A stretch of 64,000 nt of DNA from Streptomyces diastatochromogenes (GTDB lineage: Bacteria > Actinomycetota > Actinomycetes > Streptomycetales > Streptomycetaceae). The first letter of the stretch is position 1, and each line of letters opens with the position of its first letter. The notes below the pieces were generated by a model, which did no database searches, had not been told where the DNA came from, and saw only the letters and a program-made list of their open reading frames with translations. A program made the position numbers and the translations under genes. This document shows positions 58,245-64,000 of this stretch, piece by piece. The stretch lies in contig JAPTYK010000001.1 in assembly GCA_026913215.1 (NCBI GenBank), forward strand, positions 2,604,001-2,668,000, read 5' to 3'.

Positions 58245-59716
58245 TCAGGCGGTGGCGGGCGCCCGGTCCGCGGACTCGGGCTCGGTCGGGGTCTCCTGGC
58301 GGCCAGCCGGGCGCGCCAGTTCGCGAGCACGGCGGCGTCCGTCGGGCGGGTCGCCAGGGAAACGATCACATATGCGGCGAGCGAGGCCAACAAACCGTAG
58401 TAAACAGGCTCATTTGCCAGGATTCCGTAAGTCCACATCAGGCCAATGACGGTCACGCCGCCGACGGCGACCGCGGCCAGCGCGCCCTGGACGGTGCCGC
58501 GGCGCCAGAGCAGGCCGCCGAGGATGGGCACGAGGAGCCCGCCGACCAGCAGGTTGTAGGCGACGGTGAGGGCCTGGACGACGTCGTTGAGGGCGATGGC
58601 GATGAGGATGACGGCGACGCCCATGATGAGGATGAAGAGGCGGTTGCCCTTCACCTCGTCGTGGTCGTTCTCGTCCTTCTTCGTGCCCCTGCCGCGCAGG
58701 CGTGACCAGATGTCGTTGTTGGCGACGGTGGCGCAGGCGATGAGGGCGCCGGAGGAGGTGGACATCACGGCGGCGAGCGCGGCGGCGAGGACGAGGCCCC
58801 GGACGCCCATCGGCAGCTCGTCCTTGACGATGGTGGCGAAGGCGTCGTCGGCGCTGGGCAGCGTGGGGTACATGACCTTGGCCGCGGTGCCGATGACGGC
58901 GCCGGCCAGCGCGTACGCCAGACAGTAGGTGCCGGCGACGGTGCCGCCCCACTTGGCGACCTTGTCGTTGCGGGCGGTGAAGACGCGCTGCCAGATGTCC
59001 TGGCCGATGAGCATGCCGAAGGTGTAGATCAGCACGTAGGTGAAGATCGTCTCGCCGCCGATGCCGAGGGGCTCGAAGTACGAGGTGGGCAGCGCCTCGC
59101 GCATGCCCTCGAAGCCGCCGGCCTTGATCACGGCGATCGGCAGCAGCAGGAGCAGCACTCCGATGGTCTTCACCACGAACTGCACCATGTCGGTGATGGT
59201 GATCGACCACATGCCGCCGAGCGTCGAGTACGCGACGACGATGGTGCCGCCGAGGACGATCGCGAGCGTCCGGGGCAGGTCGAAGAGGACGTCGAAGATC
59301 GTGGCGTACGCGATGGTCGAGGTGACCGCGAGCATCAGCGTGTACGCCCACATCACGACGCCCGAGATGACACCGGCCTTGCCGCCGTAGCGCAGGTCGA
59401 GCATCTCGGAGACGGTGTAGACCTTCAGCCGGGCGATGCGGGCGGAGAAGAACACGCTCAGCGCGAGCAGGCCGAGGCCGATGGCGAAGACCATCCAGGC
59501 GCCGGAGAGGCCGTACTTGTAGCCGAGGCCGACGCCGCCGATGGTGGAGGCGCCGCCGAGGACGATGGCGGCCATCGTGCCGGAGTACATCCAGGGCCCG
59601 AGGCGGCGGCCGGCCACCAGGAACTCGCTCTTGGACTTGGCGCGGCGCATGCCCCACCAGCCCATCGCGAGCATGCCGGCCAAGTACAGGACGATCACTG
59701 TGTAGTCGACGGCCAT
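58245..59716 (-). CDS. Sodium:solute symporter (SSS family, one frameshift)
   Basis: About 491 aa with 13 or so helices, starting MAVDYTVIVLYLAGMLAMGW. SSS features: SKSEFLVAGRRLGPWMYSGT, GLGYKYGLSGAWMVFAIGL, YSTLGGMWSITITDMVQFVV and MSTSSGALIACATVANND. One C is missing near 58300; restoring it ends the protein as AAQETPTEPESADRAPATA at 58245. It would import a small organic solute with Na+, plausibly the guanidino compound or amino acid handled by the two downstream enzymes. It is divergent from a pucR-type gene. Confidence 0.92.
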
Positions 59717-59896
59717 GGGGCCCTCCTTCTCACCTCGGTGGCGTGTCGTGCGGGGGAGTGCCCAGGTGCTGATCGCGGGGACATCCGCCCGTACCCGCGG
59801 CCCTGGGTTCTTTCGACAGTAAGTGGCCGGAAAGCGACGTTGAAGTGTACGTTTCCTCCACTGTCCGGGCGGGGGATGTACGAAGGGCCCACATCG

Positions 59897-61392
59897 GTGA
59901 CCACTCAGGAGCCCGGCTCCACTCCCCCGGCGCCGCCGGTGCCGCTGGCCGCGCTGCTCGCCCGCCCCGACCTGGGCCTGCGGCTGCTCGCCGGGCCCGA
60001 GGACGTCCCGCTGCACTGGGTGCACACCTCGGAGATGGCCGACCCGTACCCGTATCTGCTCGGCGGCGAACTGCTCATGACGGCCGGCGTGCAGCTCACC
60101 GACCCGGCGCACTACGTCGAGCGGGTCGTGGAGGCGGGGGCGGCGGCGCTCGCCTTCGGGGTCACCCCGGTCTACGACACGGTCCCACCGGAGCTCGTCG
60201 CGGCCTGCGAGCGGCACGGCCTGCCGCTGGTCGAAGTGCCCCGCGCACCCCGTTCACGGCGGTCGCGCGGGCGCTGTGGCGGCTGATGGCCGAGGCCCGG
60301 CTGCACGAGCTGCGCCGGGTGACCGAGGCCCAGCAGTCCCTGGCGGCGGCGCGGCCGCCCCGCGCCCGTCCCGCGGTCCTCGGCGCGCTCGCCTCACGGC
60401 TCGGCGGGCGGGCGGTCCTCTTCGCCGCGGACGGCACGGAGTCCGCCGCCGCCGGCCGGGAGGTCCCGGCCGAGGCGGCACGGGCCCTGCGGGACCTCGC
60501 CGGGGTCCTCGGCCCGCGTCCGGGCGGCCCCGCCTCGGCCAGCGGGGACGGCGGCGGGCTGCGGCTCGCCGCGTACGCGCTCGGCGGCGGCGACGGGCTG
60601 ACCCTCGGGGTGGCGACGGAGCGGCGCGGCCCCGGCGACCACACGATCGCGGGCGTCGCGGTCGTCCTGCTCTCCCTGCTCGCGGCCCCCACCGGGGCGC
60701 GGACGCGACCGTACGCGACGGGGCCCTGGTCCGGCTCCTCCTCGGCGCACCCCGGCCGAGGTCGCGGGCGCCCTGGGCCCCGGCCCCTGGACGGTCGTCC
60801 ACGCCCACGGCGGCGACGGCACCCCGTTCGCGGCGGCGAGCCTGGCGGCGGCACTGGGGACACCGCTGGTGGACGCGGGGGCGGGGGCGGTACGGGCGCG
60901 GGGACGACAGGCGCGGGCACGGGCGCAGCAGGCGGCTCGGGCCCGGACGCCCAGGAGGAGGAACCGTACGGCTCCTCCTCCCTCCTCCACCCCGTCACCG
61001 CGCAGCAGGGCTGGACGCTCGGCGTGAGCTCACCCGTGGAGGCCTCCGAGCTCGGGGCCGGGGAGGCGCAGGCGGAGCGGGCGCTGCGCCGGGCTGAGGC
61101 CTCGCGGGCCCCCCTGGTCCGGCACCGCGCCAACGGCTTCGCCGCGCTCGTGGACCACGACGAGGCCGCCGCGTACGCCCGCGCGCTCCTCGCGCCCCTC
61201 ACCGAACCCCTCGCCGAGACGCTCCGCGTCTGGCTCTCCCTGCACGGCAGCTGGGACCGCACGGCGGTGGCGACCGGCCTGCACCGGAACACCGTCCGCC
61301 AGCGCATCACCCGCTGCGCCGCGCTCCTCGACCGGGACCTGGACGACCCGGACGTACGGATGGAGCTGTGGTTCGCGCTCCGCGCCCCGTGA
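59897..61392 (+). CDS. PucR-family transcriptional regulator (frameshifted)
   Basis: About 500 aa. N-terminal PucR domain: VPLAALLARPDLGLRLLAGP, LHWVHTSEMADPYPYLLGGE, LPLVEVP. A GGDEF-like middle region follows, and a C-terminal HTH of the PucR/CdaR type: VWLSLHGSWDRTAVATGLHR, NTVRQRITRCAALLDRDL. Slips near 60245, 60725 and 60960. Start GTG at 59897 gives (V)TTQEPGSTPPAPP; the ribosome site is weak. The 180-bp divergent gap with an ACAGT/ACTGT inverted pair (59816, 59865) suggests control of the symporter operon. Confidence 0.88.
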
Positions 61393-61410
61393 GGGCCCTG
61401 ACGGGGCGCG
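61381..61410. terminator. Hairpin at the convergent gene ends
   Basis: CGCGCCCCGT and ACGGGGCGCG pair over 10 bp around a 10-nt loop. The pucR stop codon starts at the last base of the left arm. Confidence 0.7.
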
Positions 61411-61416
61411 TGACGC

Positions 61417-62021
61417 TCACCAGAGCTTGTTCACCGCCGTCTTCGCCGTCGTGCGGAAGGCGGCCAGCGGGGCGTCCGCCAGGTCGCCCATCTGGCCCCA
61501 CCGGACGTAGGTGACGGTCCGGCCGTCGCGGCCGACGGCGAAGAGGTGGACGTCGGTGTTGCCGACCTGCGGGTCGGCGGTGTCCAGGCTGTAGACCCAG
61601 GCGCCCTCCTCCACAGCGAGCTTGCCGTGGTAGGCGCTGACGGCGTGCAGGCCCGGGTTCTGCCGCTCCAGGAGGGGCCGCAGCCGGCGAGGGCCTTGCG
61701 GAGGGCGTCGACCAGCTTCACCGCGTCGGCCTCGGTGCGGGCGACGGTGGTGATCTGGACGCCGTTGGTGTCGGCCTCGGTCCTGAACTCGCGGTAGCGG
61801 CTGTTCTGCGCCGGGATCTTGTACGGGGCGCAGAGGGCGCCGCCGTTCTCCGGGACGCCCGTGAAGACCCGGGTGGCGGTCCACGGCGTCGACGACGCCG
61901 GCATCTGCGCGGCGGAGAGGAAGGCCGGCTGGGCGGCCGCCTGCGCCAGGGCGGCGGCGAGGGCCGCGAGGCCCAGGCCGGCGGCGGCGGTGGCGGCGAG
62001 TGCGGTACGGAGCTTGCTCAT
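61417..62021 (-). CDS. Secreted protein of unknown function (one frameshift)
   Basis: About 201 aa. Signal: MSKLRTALAATAAAGLGLAA to about AQAAAQPA. The mature part reads ATRVFTGVPENGGALCAPYK, ITTVARTEADAVKLVDALRK and GAWVYSLDTADPQVGNTDVH, LFAVGRDGRTVTYVRWGQMG, ending KTAVNKLW. Its spacing of charged strands resembles lipoprotein-like sensor domains (PknH-like) of actinomycetes, but I cannot assign a family. One base is lost near 61683. Confidence 0.7.
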
Positions 62022-62120
62022 CGTGGTGGATCCCCGTCGGGTCGTTCGGTCAGTGCTCCACCAGCCTCGGGCCCCCGCCCGCCCCGGACAACGGCGACGC
62101 GCCCTCTTCCCGTCCGGAAC

Positions 62121-62165
62121 CATTCCACCCCCTCTGACGTGGGAGAACACAAGAGGGGTGGAATG
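62121..62165 (+). promoter_or_regulatory. Inverted repeat in front of the HTH membrane protein gene
   Basis: CATTCCACCCC (62121-62131) is exactly inverted as GGGGTGGAATG (62155-62165); with one bulged C the pairing extends to 14 bp. It ends 17 bp before the start codon, so it can act as an operator or as an mRNA hairpin over the translation start. Downstream is GGGGGGCGG, the likely ribosome site. Confidence 0.7.
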
Positions 62166-62182
62166 AGCCGGGGGGCGGTCCG

Positions 62183-63472
62183 ATGGGTGAGGTCGAGGAG
62201 TTCGCGGCGCGGGTGCGGGCGCTGAAGGAAGGCGACGGGCGCAGTTACGAGGCGCTGGGCCGACGCCTCGGCGTCAGCGCCTCCACCCTGCACCGCTACG
62301 GCTCCGGCGCGGCCGTCCCCGAGGCCTTCGCCGTCGTCGGGCGCCTGGCCCTGCTGTGCGGGGCCGACGCGGACGAGGTGCGGGAGCTGGAGGACCACTG
62401 GCGGCGCGCGGACCTCGTCCGCAGGCCCCGGCGAAGCAGGCCGTACCGGCCACGGACGGGGGACCGGGGCGGGGCGGGCGGCCACGTCCGAGCGGACGCC
62501 CACGTCCGCGCGGACGCCCACGTCCGAGCGGACGCCCACGTCCGAGCCGGCGCCCGCGTCCGAGTCGGCACCTGCGTCCGAGCCGGCACCTGGGGACGCG
62601 GCCACCCCGGGGCCGCGCCTGCCCCGCCTCCGTCCCCACCCCGCTCCCGTCCCTGCCCCGCGCCTGCTCCCTCCCCAGGTCCCCGGCAAGGGCTGCACGG
62701 GCGGCGGAGGCGGAAAGCGTGGCTCGTCGCCGGTGTCGTGGTCGGTGTCGTGGCGCTCGTCCTCGGGGCCGTTCTGCTGCCCGGACGCGGAGGGAGCCGC
62801 AGCGGCGCGCGAAGCCGGCGGTGGCGCCGCCGTTCACGTACACGGTCTCCTCCGACCTCTGGGAGAACGGCTGCGGGCACACCTATCTCGCGGACCGGCC
62901 CCGGCGCGGGTCGGCGCTCCCCGGTGTCCGCCGACGCGGGCCGGTGGGCGGGGCGCTCGGGGCGGTGGACGGCGGGCAGACGCTCGTACGGCTGTCGGTG
63001 CAGGGAAGGGGCCTCCGCCGTCGTCCTCCACGGGCTGCACGTGCGCGTGGTGGGCCGTTCGAAGCCGCTGGGCTGGGCGGCGTACCGCATGGACGAGGGG
63101 TGCGGCGGGGCGGTCACTCCGCGTCGGTTCGCGGTGGACCTCGACGTGCCGCGCCCGCTCGCGCGGCCGGTCGACGGGTACGACGCGTCCGGGGAGGAGG
63201 GGCGGGAGATCCCGGCCGTGAGGTTCCCGTACACCGTCACCGCCGCCGAGCCCGAGGAGCTGCTCGTCTCCGCCCGCGCGGCCCGCTGCGACTGCCGGTG
63301 GTACCTGGAGCTGGAGTGGAGCGCGGAGGGAAGGACCGGTGTGACGCGGATCGCGGACTCCGGCGGGGAGGCCTTCCGCACGAGCGGGCGGGCGAAGGGG
63401 AGCCCGGTGCACGCCTTCGACCCGGCGAAGGGGCGCTGGATCACAGGCGCGGAGTCTGGACAGAGCGGGTGA
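62183..63472 (+). CDS. Membrane-anchored XRE-type HTH protein with repeat linker (frameshifted)
   Basis: About 430 aa. Residues 1-80 form a Cro/XRE HTH (YEALGRRLGVSASTLHRYGS, GRLALLCGADADEVRELEDH). Then comes a Pro/Ser/Thr linker (in one frame SERTPTSARTPTSERTPTSE, EPAPASESAPASEPAPG), one helix AWLVAGVVVGVVALVLGAVL, and an outer domain with YTVSSDLWENGCGHTYLADR, VVLHGLHVRVVGRSKPLGWA and RAARCDCRWYLELEWSAEG. At least three slips lie between 62430 and 62990. The plan (DNA-binding inside, sensor outside) is known from Streptomyces helix-turn-helix membrane proteins; its signal is unknown. Confidence 0.75.
   Translation: MGEVEEFAARVRALKEGDGRSYEALGRRLGVSASTLHRYGSGAAVPEAFAVVGRLALLCGADADEVRELEDHWRRADLVRRPRRSRPYRPRTGDRGGAGGHVRADAHVRADAHVRADAHVRAGARVRVGTCVRAGTWGRGHPGAAPAPPPSPPRSRPCPAPAPSPGPRQGLHGRRRRKAWLVAGVVVGVVALVLGAVLLPGRGGSRSGARSRRWRRRSRTRSPPTSGRTAAGTPISRTGPGAGRRSPVSADAGRWAGRSGRWTAGRRSYGCRCREGASAVVLHGLHVRVVGRSKPLGWAAYRMDEGCGGAVTPRRFAVDLDVPRPLARPVDGYDASGEEGREIPAVRFPYTVTAAEPEELLVSARAARCDCRWYLELEWSAEGRTGVTRIADSGGEAFRTSGRAKGSPVHAFDPAKGRWITGAESGQSG
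62480..62587 (+). repeat. Six tandem copies of an 18-bp unit
   Basis: The unit GCCCACGTCCGAGCGGAC and variants (GCGCGGAC, GAGCCGGC, GAGTCGGC) repeat six times without gaps, encoding a 6-residue repeat of the type TSExxP in the linker of the HTH membrane protein. The first four copies are the closest to each other. Confidence 0.85.
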
Positions 63473-63500
63473 CCGCTGGGTAACTTCGGACAGAACAAAC

Positions 63501-63514
63501 TGAGCAAGCGCTTA
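63501..63514. promoter_or_regulatory. Palindromic operator before the acyl-CoA dehydrogenase gene
   Basis: TGAGCAAGCGCTTA, centred on the 8-bp palindrome AAGCGCTT (63506-63513), lies 33 bp before the start codon. Sites of this form are typical of TetR-type regulators of acyl-CoA metabolism in actinomycetes; the regulator is not in the window. Confidence 0.6.
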
Positions 63515-63547
63515 GACAACTGGCCCGCACACCGGAGGAGACGCACC

Positions 63548-64000
63548 GTGCGCCGTACCGTATTCAACGAGGACCACGAGGCGTTCCGGGAGACCATCCG
63601 CGCCTTCATCGAGGCCGAGGTCGTCCCCGTCTACGACGAGTGGTTCGCCGCGGGCCAGGCGCCGCGCGAGTTCTACGACAAGCTCGGCGAGCTCGGCATC
63701 TTCGGCATCAACGTCCCCGAGGAGTTCGGCGGCGCGGGCCTGGACACCCACAAGTTCGAGGCCGTCCTGTACGAGGAGACCTCGCGCGCCGGCGTCCAGT
63801 TCGGCGGCTCCGGCGTCCACGTGCTGCTCGCCCTGCCGTACATCAAGATGCTCGCCACCGACGAGCAGAAGAAGCGCTTCCTGCCGAAGTTCGTCACCGG
63901 CGAGGAGATGTGGGCGCTCGCCATGACCGAGCCGGGCACCGGCTCCGACGTCGCGGGCATGAAGACCACCGCCAAGCTCTCCGAGGACGGCACGCACTAC
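63548..64000 (+). CDS. Acyl-CoA dehydrogenase (5' part only)
   Basis: First 151 residues of an acyl-CoA dehydrogenase, running off the window. (V)RRTVFNEDHEAFRETIRAFI, GELGIFGINVPEEFGGAGLD and the FAD/substrate motif MWALAMTEPGTGSDVAGMKT are normal for the family. GGAGGAG lies 9 bp before the GTG. It oxidises an acyl-CoA at the alpha-beta bond; the chain-length preference cannot be judged from this part. Confidence 0.94.
   Translation, partial: MRRTVFNEDHEAFRETIRAFIEAEVVPVYDEWFAAGQAPREFYDKLGELGIFGINVPEEFGGAGLDTHKFEAVLYEETSRAGVQFGGSGVHVLLALPYIKMLATDEQKKRFLPKFVTGEEMWALAMTEPGTGSDVAGMKTTAKLSEDGTHY

Noticed and set aside
62480..62587. CRISPR-like array
   Set aside because: The six units are directly adjacent with no spacers and lie in phase inside a coding region, so they are a protein linker repeat.

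Overview
The window is a very GC-rich (roughly 72-73% by eye) chromosomal segment from an actinomycete, almost certainly a Streptomyces. The evidence is the strong G/C preference at third codon positions, frequent GTG starts, GTGA/ATGA gene overlaps, and a typical gene set: a SARP regulator, an IolC/B/D cluster, mmsA, a citrate synthase starting (V)SDNSVVLRY, a peptidase S37, an I36-type inhibitor and a CU044_5270/ECF pair. I see no rRNA, tRNA or CRISPR array.

The sequence carries a systematic defect. Around sixty reading-frame breaks occur across unrelated housekeeping and accessory genes, and each one I could resolve is the loss of a single base in a short G or C run. I therefore annotate most broken genes as single CDS with likely base-calling deletions rather than as pseudogenes. 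Real decay is argued only for the island at 41.2-44.0 kb and, less surely, for the regulator at 10.3 kb.

Layout: 0-2.5 kb, the start of a kdp potassium-uptake operon (27-aa membrane peptide, kdpF, kdpA, kdpB) on the minus strand. 2.8-4.5 kb, uricase and a pair of overlapping fluoride exporters. 5.0-11.1 kb, an IS701-like transposase-family gene, a GAF/PucR-type regulator, an orphan SARP, a DUF1772 membrane protein and a LuxR-type regulator. 11.1-14.6 kb, an ABC-2 permease and a very unusual single polypeptide joining an S15/CocE-type secreted hydrolase to an ABC ATPase. 14.7-21.1 kb, the myo-inositol catabolic genes mmsA-iolD-iolB-iolC with a divergent IolE-like isomerase. 21.4-28.6 kb, a small HTH protein, two tandem secreted repeat proteins, an MMPL transporter with divergent TetR and two clear operator copies, and a cation/H+ antiporter. 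28.7-31.2 kb, copZ-copA behind a CsoR-type box. 31.6-36.8 kb, citrate synthase, RecD2-like helicase, vapBC with a perfect operator, and a secreted I36-like protein.

36.8-41.2 kb holds a LacI-controlled sugar-acid or polyol catabolic operon (Gfo/Idh/MocA dehydrogenase, DUF993 TIM-barrel protein, TIM-barrel isomerase). Its 3' flank ends in a 19-bp terminal inverted repeat; the partner repeat lies 2.8 kb away. Between them is a mosaic of an ECF sigma factor, its CU044_5270 partner, a DUF1254 fragment and a resolvase/IS5-transposase chimera. 44.0-50.6 kb: nucleotide-binding kinase, EamA exporter, LysR regulator, GH3 N-acetylhexosaminidase, S37 peptidase, small secreted protein. 50.7-55.4 kb: membrane protein, double ABC exporter, unknown small protein. 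55.4-61.4 kb: TPP enzyme, agmatinase/guanidinobutyrase-type ureohydrolase, sodium:solute symporter and a divergent PucR regulator, which together resemble an arginine-transaminase (AruI/GbuA) route. 61.4-64 kb: a secreted protein, an HTH membrane protein with an 18-bp repeat array, and the start of an acyl-CoA dehydrogenase gene.
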